Shown here one piece after another: positions 44,038-52,738 of a stretch of DNA of 64,000 nucleotides. A program made the translations under genes and the position numbers. The notes under the pieces were generated by a model. The model ran no database searches, was not told the origin of the DNA, and was given only the letters and a program-made list of their open reading frames with translations. Where the stretch lies: positions 2,170,001 through 2,234,000 of the forward strand of contig NZ_CP109479.1 of assembly GCF_036227485.1 (NCBI RefSeq). The letters run 5' to 3'. The number at the start of each line of letters is the position of its first letter. Position 1 is the first letter of the stretch. The stretch is from Streptomyces sp. NBC_01451 (GTDB taxonomy: Bacteria; Actinomycetota; Actinomycetes; Streptomycetales; Streptomycetaceae).

Positions 44038-46086
44038 TCAGTTCTTCGCGGTCGGTTCGTGTGTCCGCTCCTGGGCCGGCCCGCGCCGGACGGATCCGGG
44101 CGCGTTCCAGTCCTGCCGCTTGCGGGCCCGCTTCTTCGCCACCTCGGACGACTCGAGCTGATAGGGCACCGACGTCACCATGACACCCGGGGTGAACAGC
44201 AGACGCCCCTTGAGCCGCAGCGCGCTCTGGTTGTGCAGGAGCTGCTCGTACCAGTGGCCGACCACGTACTCCGGGATGATCACGGACACCACGTCGCGGG
44301 GCGACTCCCGGCGCAGCCCCTTCACGTACTCGATCACCGGCCGGGTGATCTCCCGGTACGGCGAGTCGAGCACCTTCAGCGGGACGGTGATCCCCCGCCG
44401 CTCCCACTCCTCCTGAAGCGCCTTCGTCTCCGCCGGGTCCACGTTGACGCTGAGCGCCTCCAGCGTGTGGGAGCGCATCAGCTTCGCGTAGGCGAGCGCG
44501 CGCAGCGTGGGCCGGTGGATCTTCGAGATCAGGACGACCGAGTGCACCCGGGACGGCCGTACGCTGTCGTCGCTCGGGCCCTCCGGGGCGGCGATCTCCT
44601 CGGAGACCCGGTCGTAGTGCTTGCGGATCGCGGTCATCACCGCGTAGAAGATCACCATGCCGAGCAGCGCCACCCAGGCGCCGTGCGTGAACTTCGTACC
44701 GAGTACGACGACCAGCACCAGCCCGGTGAAGAAGGCGCCGAAGGTGTTGATGGCGCGGGAGCGGACCATCTGCCGGCGCTTCACCTGGTCCTTCTCGACG
44801 GCCAGGTGGCGGTTCCAGTGCCGGACCATGCCGGTCTGGCTGAGCGTGAAGGACACGAACACGCCGACGATGTACAGCTGGATGAGACGGGTCGAGTCCG
44901 CCCCGTAGATCCACACCAGCAGGATGGCGGCGCCGGCGAGCAGCACGATGCCGTTGGAGAAGGCGAGCCGGTCGCCGCGCGTGTGCAGCTGGCGCGGGAG
45001 GTAGCGGTCCTGCGCCAGGATCGAGCCGAGCAGCGGGAAGCCGTTGTACGCAGTGTTGGCGGCGAGGAAGAGCACCAGCGCGGTGGCGGCGGCGAGCAGG
45101 ATGAAGAAGAAGCTGCCGTCACCGAAAACGGCCTCGGCGACCTGCGAGATCACCGGGTTCTGGACGTAGTCGGAGCCGACCTCGACGCCCTTGTCCAGCA
45201 GGTCGTGCGCGGGGTTCTCGGCCATCCGCACCTTGGTGGTCATGGCCAGCACGATGATCCCGCAGAACATGGTGACGGCGAGGATGCCCATGGCCGCGAG
45301 GGTGGTCGCCGCGTTCTTCGACTTGGGCTTGCGGAAGGCGGGCACACCGTTGGAGATGGCCTCGACGCCGGTGAGCGCGGCACAGCCGGAGGAGAAGGCG
45401 CGCAGCAGCAGGAACACGAGGGCGAACCCGGCCAGCCCCTGGTGTTCGGCCTTGATCTCGTAGCCGGCGGTCGGCGCGCGCATGTGGTCGCCCAGCACCA
45501 GGCCGCGGAACGCGCCCCACGCGATCATGATGAAGACACCCGCGACGAACACGTACGTCGGGATCGCGAACAGCTTCCCGGACTCCTTGACGCCCCGCAG
45601 GTTCATCAGCGTCAGCAGCACGATGACGGCGATCGCGCAGAACACCTTGTGCTCGACGACGAAGGGGACTGCGGACCCGAGGTTCTCGATACCGGAGGCG
45701 ATGGACACGGCGACGGTGAGTACGTAGTCGACGAGCAGCGCGCTGGCGACCGTGAGGCCGGCCTTGGGGCCGAGGTTGGTGTTCGCCACCTCGTAGTCCC
45801 CGCCGCCGCTGGGATACGCGTGCACGTTCTGGCGGTAGGAAGCGACCACAGTGAACATCAGTACGACGACAGCGACCGCGATCCACGGGCTGAAGTGGTA
45901 CGCCGACACGCCCGCGATCGACAGGACCAGCAGCACTTCCCCGGGAGCGTAGGCAACGGAGGAGAGAGGGTCGGAGGCGAAGACGGGGAGAGCGATGCGC
46001 TTCGGCAGGAGCGTTTCGCCGAGCCGATCACTGCGCAGTGCGCGCCCGATCAGGATCCGTTTGGGCACGTCGGTCAGTTTGGACAC
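44038..46086 (-). CDS. APC-superfamily permease, KimA-like potassium importer
   Basis: A 682-residue membrane protein with about 12 hydrophobic segments and a long cytoplasmic C-terminal domain (from about residue 510). The N-terminus KRILIGRALRSDRLGETLLP and SDPLSSVAYAPGEVLLVLSI closely follow the pattern of Bacillus KimA, and SYRQNVHAYPSGGGDYEVAN corresponds to its conserved YPQGGGAY region. KimA is a high-affinity K+/H+ symporter inhibited by c-di-AMP. The divergent TrkA genes support a potassium role. It starts at GTG 46086; the upstream extension is not conserved in KimA. An amino-acid substrate cannot be excluded. Confidence 0.82.
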   Translation of the reverse strand: MSKLTDVPKRILIGRALRSDRLGETLLPKRIALPVFASDPLSSVAYAPGEVLLVLSIAGVSAYHFSPWIAVAVVVLMFTVVASYRQNVHAYPSGGGDYEVANTNLGPKAGLTVASALLVDYVLTVAVSIASGIENLGSAVPFVVEHKVFCAIAVIVLLTLMNLRGVKESGKLFAIPTYVFVAGVFIMIAWGAFRGLVLGDHMRAPTAGYEIKAEHQGLAGFALVFLLLRAFSSGCAALTGVEAISNGVPAFRKPKSKNAATTLAAMGILAVTMFCGIIVLAMTTKVRMAENPAHDLLDKGVEVGSDYVQNPVISQVAEAVFGDGSFFFILLAAATALVLFLAANTAYNGFPLLGSILAQDRYLPRQLHTRGDRLAFSNGIVLLAGAAILLVWIYGADSTRLIQLYIVGVFVSFTLSQTGMVRHWNRHLAVEKDQVKRRQMVRSRAINTFGAFFTGLVLVVVLGTKFTHGAWVALLGMVIFYAVMTAIRKHYDRVSEEIAAPEGPSDDSVRPSRVHSVVLISKIHRPTLRALAYAKLMRSHTLEALSVNVDPAETKALQEEWERRGITVPLKVLDSPYREITRPVIEYVKGLRRESPRDVVSVIIPEYVVGHWYEQLLHNQSALRLKGRLLFTPGVMVTSVPYQLESSEVAKKRARKRQDWNAPGSVRRGPAQERTHEPTAKN

Positions 46087-46292
46087 GGACAGGATCGTAA
46101 GCTCCCCGCCTTGTTCTGGGCACATCCGGGTGAAAACCCGACGGTCCACCGAGTGAAATCCCGGCATCCGAGACAGGCGAACACGCCTGGTACCGCGTCC
46201 TCATGGCTATATGACGAAACCACAGCACCCTTTATGCCCCCTTTAGCCGCCGTTCCGGCTTCCCCCTTCCCCCCTCTTGCCCGGGAGACCTC

Positions 46293-46391
46293 ATGCCGCA
46301 TCTCGCCGCGGAGCTGATCGGCGCCGCCGCCGCACTCGTCGTCCTCGCCCTGCTGACCGTGGCCAGCGTGCGCAGCATCAGCCGCAGGTAG
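46293..46391 (+). CDS. Possible 32-residue membrane peptide upstream of trkA
   Basis: ATG 46293, seven bases after GGGAGA, opens 33 codons ending TAG 46391. The peptide reads MPHLAAELIGAAAALVVLAL then LTVASVRSISRR: one membrane segment with a basic C-terminus. It precedes trkA by 138 bases on the same strand. Tiny membrane peptides such as KdpF stabilise potassium transporters, so a partner role with the KimA-like permease or TrkA system is conceivable. It is too short for certainty. Confidence 0.5.
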   Translation: MPHLAAELIGAAAALVVLALLTVASVRSISRR

Positions 46392-46529
46392 GCGGCTCAC
46401 CGGTACACACGGAGTGCACGCGGGGGTGCCCCGCGCCCACCGTGCGTGTATAGCTTGGTCGGGGGTCTGAGACCCTGTTCAAGCCAAGTCGACAACGGCG
46501 GGCTTCGACATCGGATCGGAAGGACGGTC

Positions 46530-47201
46530 GTGCACATCGTCATCATGGGCTGCGGCAGAGTGGGTTCCGCTCTCGCGCAGACCCTGGAGCAACAGGGGCA
46601 CACGGTCGCCGTGATCGACCAGGACCCCACCGCCTTCCGACGACTGGGCTCCGGGTTCGGCGGCCGTCGTGTCACCGGAGTCGGCTTCGACCAGGACACG
46701 CTGCGTGAGGCGGGCATCGAGGACGCCGGCGCGTTCGCCGCCGTCTCCAGCGGTGACAACTCGAACATCATCGCGGCCCGGGTGGCCCGCGAGATGTTCG
46801 GCATCGAGAACGTCGCGGCCCGCATCTACGACCCGCGCCGCGCCGAGGTCTACCAGCGGCTGGGCATCCCGACCGTCGCCACGGTCCGCTGGACGGCGGA
46901 CCAGATGCTGCGCAGGCTGCTGCCGTCCGGTGCGGAGCCGCTGTGGCGCGATCCCACGGGTGGCGTCCAGCTGGCCGAGGTGCATGCGTCGTCGGCCTGG
47001 GTCGGCCACAAGATCAGCAAGATGCAGGACGAGACCGGCGTGCGTGTCGCCTTCCTCACCCGCCTGGGCGAGGCGGTCCTGCCCACCTCGCAGACGGTGC
47101 TGCAGGAGGGCGACCTGGTGCACGTGATGATGCGTACGGACCACGTCGAGAAGGTCGAGGCGTCCTTCGCCGAGGGCCCTGAAGAGGAGACCGGTCACTG
47201 A
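46530..47201 (+). CDS. trkA: TrkA family potassium uptake regulatory protein (RCK), first copy
   Basis: A 223-residue RCK protein: an N-terminal Rossmann domain with IVIMGCGRVGSALAQTLEQQ, the NAD-binding acidic end VIDQDPTAF, and a C-terminal TrkA_C domain from about residue 135 (VQLAEVHASSAWVGHKISKM). Such subunits gate K+ transporters in response to nucleotides, and TrkA_C domains can bind c-di-AMP. The GTG at 46530 follows GGAAGG. It overlaps the next trkA gene by one base (TGATG). No TrkH-type channel is in the window; the divergent KimA-like permease may be the partner. Confidence 0.92.
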   Translation: MHIVIMGCGRVGSALAQTLEQQGHTVAVIDQDPTAFRRLGSGFGGRRVTGVGFDQDTLREAGIEDAGAFAAVSSGDNSNIIAARVAREMFGIENVAARIYDPRRAEVYQRLGIPTVATVRWTADQMLRRLLPSGAEPLWRDPTGGVQLAEVHASSAWVGHKISKMQDETGVRVAFLTRLGEAVLPTSQTVLQEGDLVHVMMRTDHVEKVEASFAEGPEEETGH

Positions 47202-47878
47202 TGAGGGTCGCCATTGCCGGTGCCGGTGCCGTCGGCCGCTCGATCGCGGGCGAGCTGCTGGAGAACGGTCACGAGATCCTGCTGATCGACAAGGCCCCCA
47301 CGGCCATCTCGGTCGAGCGGGTCCCCCAGGCGGAGTGGCTGCTGGCCGACGCCTGCGAGATCACCTCGCTGGACGAGGCAGCCCTCCAGCGCTGCAACGT
47401 CGTGATCGCCGCGACGGGCGACGACAAGGTGAACCTGGTCGTGTCCCTGCTCGCGAAGACGGAGTACGGCGTTCCGCGCGTCGTCGCCCGGGTCAACAAC
47501 CCCAAGAACGAGTGGCTGTTCACCGAGGCCTGGGGCGTGGACGTGGCGGTCTCCACCCCCCGCCTCATGTCGGCCCTGGTCGAGGAGGCGGTGAGCGTCG
47601 GCGACCTGGTACGCCTGCTCCGCTTCAGCCACGGCGACGCCAACCTGGTCGAACTGACCCTCCCCCCGGAGTCGGCACTGGCCGGCACCCAGGTCGGCGA
47701 CGTGGAGTGGCCGGAGGACACGTCCCTGGTGACGATCATCCGCGGCACCCGGGTCCTGACCCCGACCCGGGAGGACTCCCTGGAAGCCGGCGACGAACTC
47801 CTGTTCGTGGCCGCCCAGGCCAGGGAGGAACAGCTGGAGGACCTCCTGTCGGTGCGCAAGGAGGAAGCCCCGAGCTGA
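47201..47878 (+). CDS. trkA: TrkA family potassium uptake regulatory protein (RCK), second copy
   Basis: A 225-residue RCK protein beginning MRVAIAGAGAVGRSIAGELL, with the acidic LLIDKAP end of the Rossmann motif and a TrkA_C domain from about residue 140 (VELTLPPESALAGTQVGDV). It differs clearly from its upstream neighbour, so the pair is an old duplication, perhaps forming a heteromeric ring. Its ATG shares one base with the stop of the first copy, so they are translationally coupled. A dispersed repeat follows the stop. Confidence 0.92.
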   Translation: MRVAIAGAGAVGRSIAGELLENGHEILLIDKAPTAISVERVPQAEWLLADACEITSLDEAALQRCNVVIAATGDDKVNLVVSLLAKTEYGVPRVVARVNNPKNEWLFTEAWGVDVAVSTPRLMSALVEEAVSVGDLVRLLRFSHGDANLVELTLPPESALAGTQVGDVEWPEDTSLVTIIRGTRVLTPTREDSLEAGDELLFVAAQAREEQLEDLLSVRKEEAPS

Positions 47879-47888
47879 CCGGCGCTTT

Positions 47889-47988
47889 CAGCCCGTCCGG
47901 CGATTGAGGACGAGCGCCTTCAGCGCGAAAGGGGGGTCTGGGGGCACAGCCCCCAGGGATGGGACGGGTAGGGGCGGCGGGGGCGAAA
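47889..47988 (+). repeat. Dispersed intergenic repeat, copy 4
   Basis: It starts with CAGCCCGTCCGGCGATTGAG, passes through GGGGGGTCTGGGGGCACAGC with a GGGGGC...GCCCCC hairpin (47940-47954) and ends GGGACGGGTAGGGGCGGCGG. It lies between the convergent trkA and DUF3159 genes. Confidence 0.75.
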
Positions 47989-48033
47989 CAAGCCACGCCC
48001 GCCCCCACTCCCCCTGTTCGAAACCCGCGGAAC

Positions 48034-48753
48034 CTACTCGGAAGAGGAAGCCGCAGCCTTCCGCTCCTCGGCCGCCCGCTCCTCCGCCTCCATCTCGGCG
48101 AACACGTCGATCGGCGCCGGCGCCTTCGCCAGGAACACCCACGTGAGCCACACGGCCAGCAGGAACGGCGGAATCTTCAACGCCACCAGCACCCACCCGA
48201 GCGACGCCGTGTCCGCCCACCAGTACAGCGGGAACAGAATCGCGCACTTGGCGAGCAGGATCAGCCCCCACGCCCAACTGGCCTTCGCATAGGCCTTCTT
48301 GCGCCCCGGATTCCGCTTGCGCCAGGAGAGGTTCTCCTTGAAGACCGGGCCGAGGATCACCCCGAGCAGCGGAAATCCGCACAACGTCGTGATGATGTAC
48401 GCCAGGGCCAGCCCCAGCGTGTAGAGCATGCCGGGCAGATAGAAGTCCTTGGCATTGCCCGTCATCATCGCGAAGACGACGCCGAAGGCCACACCGAACA
48501 CACCACTGAAGGCGTGCTTGACGGTGTCCTTCATGACGAGGCGCACCACGACCAGCAGCACCGAGACACCGAGGGCCGCGATGGCCGACGAGTGCAGGTC
48601 CTTGTTGATCGTGTAGATCGTGACGAAGAGCAGCCCCGGCAGGACCGTCTCGATCATGCCCCGCAGACCGCCGAACGCCTCGAAGAGGGCGGCCTCGGTC
48701 ACCGCCCTGGAATCCTGCTGGGCGTCTTCGGTCGGCTTGTCGAGCGACGTCAC
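48034..48753 (-). CDS. DUF3159 membrane protein
   Basis: A 239-residue actinobacterial membrane protein of unknown function. It opens with a soluble stretch (TEAALFEAFGGLRGMIETVL) followed by about five to six hydrophobic segments (LPGLLFVTIYTI; SSAIAALGVSVLLVVVRLVM; LPGMLYTLGLALAYIITTLC). The C-terminal 30 residues are charged (EMEAEERAAEERKAA). It starts at GTG 48753, three bases after the upstream OB-fold gene's stop, so both are in one operon. The family is widely conserved next to dut- and trk-region genes. Confidence 0.88.
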   Translation of the reverse strand: MTSLDKPTEDAQQDSRAVTEAALFEAFGGLRGMIETVLPGLLFVTIYTINKDLHSSAIAALGVSVLLVVVRLVMKDTVKHAFSGVFGVAFGVVFAMMTGNAKDFYLPGMLYTLGLALAYIITTLCGFPLLGVILGPVFKENLSWRKRNPGRKKAYAKASWAWGLILLAKCAILFPLYWWADTASLGWVLVALKIPPFLLAVWLTWVFLAKAPAPIDVFAEMEAEERAAEERKAAASSSE

Positions 48754-48756
48754 CGG

Positions 48757-49155
48757 CTACTCCCGTCCGAGTGGTCTCAGTTCGTATTTCGGATTGAACA
48801 GCACACGGCGGCCCCGGCTCATCGAGATCCGCCCCGACGCGATCAGCTTGCGCCCCGGCTCTATCCCGACGATGGAACGCCTGCCGAGCCACACCACGTC
48901 CAGCGCGGCCGAACCGTCGAAGAGCTCGGCCTCCAGGGCCGGAACCCCCGCCCTCGGCCGCAGCGTGACCGTGCGCAAGGTACCAGTAACCGTCACTATC
49001 TGTCGGTCGTGGCAGTCACCGATACGCGTACAGCCAGCGGTCTCGGTGTCCTCGCGCAGCTCCTCGGACTCCAGGTCCTCCTGCGACGAGGAGAGCCGGT
49101 CGAGCATGCGCCGGAACCGGCCCACCGGCTTCTCGGAACGAGGAACAGCACTCAT
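48757..49155 (-). CDS. OB-fold nucleic acid-binding protein
   Basis: A 132-residue protein. An N-terminal helical, acidic segment (LDRLSSSQEDLESEELREDT) is followed by an OB-fold domain: DRQIVTVTGTLRTVTL, PALEAELFDGSAALDVVWLG, IEPGRKLIASGRISMSRGR. Such small OB-fold proteins of actinobacteria probably bind DNA or RNA; the specific role is not known. The ATG at 49155 follows CAGG. It is immediately upstream of the DUF3159 gene. Confidence 0.85.
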   Translation of the reverse strand: MSAVPRSEKPVGRFRRMLDRLSSSQEDLESEELREDTETAGCTRIGDCHDRQIVTVTGTLRTVTLRPRAGVPALEAELFDGSAALDVVWLGRRSIVGIEPGRKLIASGRISMSRGRRVLFNPKYELRPLGRE

Positions 49156-49221
49156 ACCTGAAGCGTACCGGCGCCCACCGACAGCGACGTACCCCGGGAC
49201 CATGCCTCCCCACGGCCGGCG

Positions 49222-49905
49222 CTACCGCTCGAACCGGTACCCCATCCCGGGTTCGGTGATGAAGTGCTTCGGATGCGAGGGATCCGCCTCCAGCTTGCGC
49301 CGCAGCTGCGCCATGTACACGCGCAGATAGTTGGTCTCCGTCCCGTAGGACGGCCCCCAGACCTCCTGGAGCAGCTGTCTCTGGCTGACCAACCGTCCCG
49401 TGTTGCGCACGAGCACCTCCAGCAGATGCCACTCCGTGGGAGTCAGCCGCACGTCGCGCCCACCGCGGTGGACCTTCTTCGCGGCCAGGTCGACGGTGAA
49501 CTCGTCGGTCTCGACCATGACCTCGTCCTCGGCGCTCCCGGTGGGCTCGGCCCGGCGGACGGCGGCCCGCAGCCGGGCCAGCAGTTCGTCCATGCCGAAG
49601 GGCTTGGTGACGTAGTCGTCGGCGCCCGCGTCGAGCGCCTCGACCTTCTCGTCCGACGAGTGCCGGGCCGACAGCACCAGGATGGGCACCCGGGTCCACC
49701 CCCGGAGGCCCTTGATCACCTCGACGCCGTCCATGTCGGGCAGTCCCAGGTCGAGCACGACCACGTCGGGATGGCGGGCGGCGGCGAGTTCGAGGGCGGT
49801 GGCACCGTCGGGGGCCGCGTCGACCTCGTACTTGCGTGCCTTGAGGTTGATCACGAGGGCACGCACGATCTGCGGCTCGTCCTCGACGACCAGCACCCGG
49901 GTCAT
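49222..49905 (-). CDS. kdpE: KdpE-type response regulator
   Basis: A 227-residue OmpR-family regulator. The receiver has the acidic pair VVEDEPQIVRAL, the phospho-acceptor Asp52 in VVVLDLGLPDMDG and Lys near 102 in DDYVTKPFG. The winged-helix output domain includes LTPTEWHLLEVLVRNTGRLV and ends GMGYRFER. It overlaps kdpD by four bases (ATGA). In this window there is no kdpFABC, the classical target, so it may act on distant kdp genes or on other potassium genes nearby. Confidence 0.93.
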   Translation of the reverse strand: MTRVLVVEDEPQIVRALVINLKARKYEVDAAPDGATALELAAARHPDVVVLDLGLPDMDGVEVIKGLRGWTRVPILVLSARHSSDEKVEALDAGADDYVTKPFGMDELLARLRAAVRRAEPTGSAEDEVMVETDEFTVDLAAKKVHRGGRDVRLTPTEWHLLEVLVRNTGRLVSQRQLLQEVWGPSYGTETNYLRVYMAQLRRKLEADPSHPKHFITEPGMGYRFER

Positions 49906-52556
49906 GAAACCTGCCTTTCCGACTCCGCCGACACTGTCTCCGCCACCGCTGCCTCTGCCCCTGTCTCCGGTACCGCTGTCCCCGCGACCGCTGTCGGCAC
50001 TTCTGTTCCCACTTCCGTCGCCCCCGCCCCGTCGCGCCGCAGGAACTCGTTCCCCGCGCCCGCCGTCGCCGCCCGCACCGTGAGCACCATGCTCAGCCCG
50101 CCCCCAGGCGTGTCCTCGGCCCGCAGGGTGCCGCCCATCGCCTCGGCGAACCCCCTGGCAACCGCGAGGCCCAGCCCCACCCCGGCCCCGCGCGGAGCGT
50201 CACCGTACCGCTGGAAGGGCTCGAAAATGCGGTCCTTCGCCTCGTCCGGAACGCCCGGCCCACGGTCCACCACCCGCACCTCCACCCGCTCGGCGATGGC
50301 ACTGGCGGCCACCAGCACCGTCTCCCCGTCCGGGCTGTACTTGACGGCGTTCTCGACCAGGTTGGCCACCGACCGCTCCAGCAGCCCGGGGTCGACGGCG
50401 ACCATCGGCAGGGTCTCGGGAATGTCCAGCTCGACACTGTCCTCGGGTACGCCCCCCAGCGCCATCGGCACCACCTCGTCGAGGTCGATCTCCCTGATCA
50501 GCGGGGTGACGGTGCCGGTCTGGAGCCGGGACATGTCCAGCAGGTTGCCCACGAGGTGGTCGAGCCGGTCGGCCCCGTCCTCGATGCCGGCCAGCAGTTC
50601 GGCCTGGTCCTCCTCGGACCACGCCACGTCGTCCGACCGCAGCGAAGAGACGGCCGCCTTGATCCCGGCCAGCGGTGTACGGAGGTCGTGGCTGACGGCG
50701 GCGAGCAGCGCCGTGCGGATCCGGTTGCCCTCGGCGAGGGTACGGGCCTGGTCGGCCTGGGACTGGAGGCGTCGGCGGTCCAGCACGACGGCCGCCTGGG
50801 CGGCGAACGCGGCCAGCACACGCCGGTCGGCGGCGGGCAGTACCCGGCCGGACAGCGCGAGCGCCATGTGGTCGCCGACCGGCATGTCCACGTCCGCGTC
50901 CTCCGGCCGTTCCACCGCCTGCCGGGTGCCGACGCTGCCCGCGCAGGTCCACGGATCGACGTCCGAGGCTCGCTCCAGCAGGGCCACGGACTCCATCCCG
51001 AAGGTCTCCCGGACCCGGTCGAGAAGGGCCTCCAGGCTGGTCTCGCCGCGCAGGACGCTGCCCGCGAGGAAGGAGAGGATCTCCGACTCGGCCCGCAGCC
51101 GGGCCGCCTGATGCGTGCGCCGGGCGGCCAGATCCACCACGGACGCCACCGACACGGCGACCCCGAAGAAGATCACCAGGGCGACGATGTTCTTCGGGTC
51201 GGCGATGGTCAGCCGGTGGTACGGCGGTGTGTAGTAGTAGTTCAGCAGCAGCGAGCCGACGGCCGCCGAGGCCAGCGCCGGGTAGAGGCCGCCGAGCAGG
51301 GCCGCCGCCACCGTGAGCGCCAGGAACAGCAGCATGTCGTTGGCGAGGCCGAGGTCTACGGCGTTCAGCAGCAGCGCGAGGACCACCGGGCCGGCCACGC
51401 CGACCAGCCAGCCCCACGCGATCCGCGCCCGCCCGAGCCGGGCCCCTCTGGCCACGGGCAGGCCTCGCCCCTTGCCCGCCTCGTCGTGGGTGATCAGATG
51501 GACGTCGAGGTCGGGCCCCGAGTCCCGGGCCACGGTCGCGCCGACCCCCGGCCCGAAGACGTACTGCCAGGTCTTGCGCCGGGAGACGCCCAGCACGATC
51601 TGCGTGGCGTTCACGCCCCGCGCGAAGTCCAGCAGCGCCACCGGGACGTCGTCCCCGACCACGTGGTGAAACGTTCCGCCAAGGTCCTCGGCCAGGGTCC
51701 GCTGGACGGCCAGCTCCTTCGGCGAGGCGTTGGTCAGACCGTCGCTGCGGGCGACGTAGACGGCCATGACCTCGCCGCCGGCGCCCTTCTCCGCGAGCCG
51801 CGCGGCCCGCCGGATCAACGTGCGGCCCTCGGGGCCGCCGGTCAGTCCGACGACGATCCGCTCGCGTGAACCCCAGATCCTGGAGACCTGGTGCTCACTG
51901 CGGTACTCGGTCAGGTACTCGTCGACCCGGTCCGCCACCCACAGCAGCGCCAGCTCCCGCAGAGCGGTCAGGTTCCCCGGCCGGAAGTAGTTGGCGAGAG
52001 CCGCGTCGACCTTGTCGGACTTGTAGATGTTGCCGTGGGCCATCCGTCGCCGCAGCGCCTGCGGGGACATGTCGACCAGCTCGATCTGATCCGCGCGCCG
52101 GACCACCTCGTCGGGAACGGTCTCCTGTTGACGTACACCAGTGATCGACTCAACCACATCACCCAACGACTCAAGATGTTGAATGTTGACAGTCGAGATC
52201 ACGTCGATACCCGCGGCCAGCAGTTCCTCGACGTCCTGCCAGCGCTTGGTGTTGCGCGAGCCGGGAATGTTGGTGTGCGGCAGTTCGTCCACCAGGGCGA
52301 TCTGCGGTCGGCGGGCGAGCACGGCGTCCACGTCCATCTCGGTGAACACGGCTCCGCGGTAGTGCAGGTCCTTGCGCGGGATCTGCTCCAGCCCGTGGAG
52401 CATCACCTCCGTACGAGGCCGTCCGTGGTGCTCCACGAAGGCCACCACACAGTCCGTCCCGCGCTCGACGCGGCGGTGCGCCTCGGACAGCATCGCGTAC
52501 GTCTTGCCGACGCCCGGTGCCGCACCGAGGTAGATCCGAAGCTTGCCGCGTCCCAT
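49902..52556 (-). CDS. kdpD: KdpD sensor histidine kinase
   Basis: An 884-residue KdpD. The N-terminal KdpD domain has Walker A GAAPGVGKTY (11-20) and HHGRPRTEVMLHGLEQIPRK. A USP-like domain (RIVVGLTGGPEGRTLIRRAA) follows. Four closely spaced membrane segments lie around 400-490 (LVGVAGPVVLALLLN and later), then a GAF-like region, the H-box ALLAAVSHDLRTPLAG and the ATPase with VENAVKYSPDGET and GVGLGLAVARGF. A Val/Pro/Glu-rich tail of about 50 residues at the end is unusual. It responds to potassium or turgor signals in other bacteria. The ATG at 52556 follows GAGG; no kdpFABC lies upstream. Confidence 0.95.
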   Translation of the reverse strand: MGRGKLRIYLGAAPGVGKTYAMLSEAHRRVERGTDCVVAFVEHHGRPRTEVMLHGLEQIPRKDLHYRGAVFTEMDVDAVLARRPQIALVDELPHTNIPGSRNTKRWQDVEELLAAGIDVISTVNIQHLESLGDVVESITGVRQQETVPDEVVRRADQIELVDMSPQALRRRMAHGNIYKSDKVDAALANYFRPGNLTALRELALLWVADRVDEYLTEYRSEHQVSRIWGSRERIVVGLTGGPEGRTLIRRAARLAEKGAGGEVMAVYVARSDGLTNASPKELAVQRTLAEDLGGTFHHVVGDDVPVALLDFARGVNATQIVLGVSRRKTWQYVFGPGVGATVARDSGPDLDVHLITHDEAGKGRGLPVARGARLGRARIAWGWLVGVAGPVVLALLLNAVDLGLANDMLLFLALTVAAALLGGLYPALASAAVGSLLLNYYYTPPYHRLTIADPKNIVALVIFFGVAVSVASVVDLAARRTHQAARLRAESEILSFLAGSVLRGETSLEALLDRVRETFGMESVALLERASDVDPWTCAGSVGTRQAVERPEDADVDMPVGDHMALALSGRVLPAADRRVLAAFAAQAAVVLDRRRLQSQADQARTLAEGNRIRTALLAAVSHDLRTPLAGIKAAVSSLRSDDVAWSEEDQAELLAGIEDGADRLDHLVGNLLDMSRLQTGTVTPLIREIDLDEVVPMALGGVPEDSVELDIPETLPMVAVDPGLLERSVANLVENAVKYSPDGETVLVAASAIAERVEVRVVDRGPGVPDEAKDRIFEPFQRYGDAPRGAGVGLGLAVARGFAEAMGGTLRAEDTPGGGLSMVLTVRAATAGAGNEFLRRDGAGATEVGTEVPTAVAGTAVPETGAEAAVAETVSAESERQVS

Positions 52557-52684
52557 GGCCTCATTGTCTTCCCGCGCCCGCTGATTGCGCAGCGTCGACC
52601 CTACGTCCAGCAATGTCGACAAAAGGGACGAGAGGGAGACCGAGGCAGGTCTTTGACACAACCCTGACGCACGGGCGCACGGAA

Positions 52685-52721
52685 CACGGGCCGTACTCCT
52701 CTGCGAGGAGTACGGCCCGTG
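52685..52721. terminator. Strong hairpin terminator downstream of the DUF3710 gene
   Basis: CACGGGCCGTACTCCT (52685-52700) pairs perfectly over 16 bases with AGGAGTACGGCCCGTG (52706-52721), loop CTGCG. On the minus strand it follows the DUF3710 stop (52739) and separates that operon from kdpD. Confidence 0.85.
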
Positions 52722-52738
52722 CGGTGAGAAGTGCGGAG

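Noticed and set aside
46087..46292. c-di-AMP riboswitch upstream of the KimA-like or TrkA genes
   Set aside because: Such a riboswitch would make sense here, but I could not find its conserved core or pseudo-symmetric stems by eye. A covariance search would be needed.
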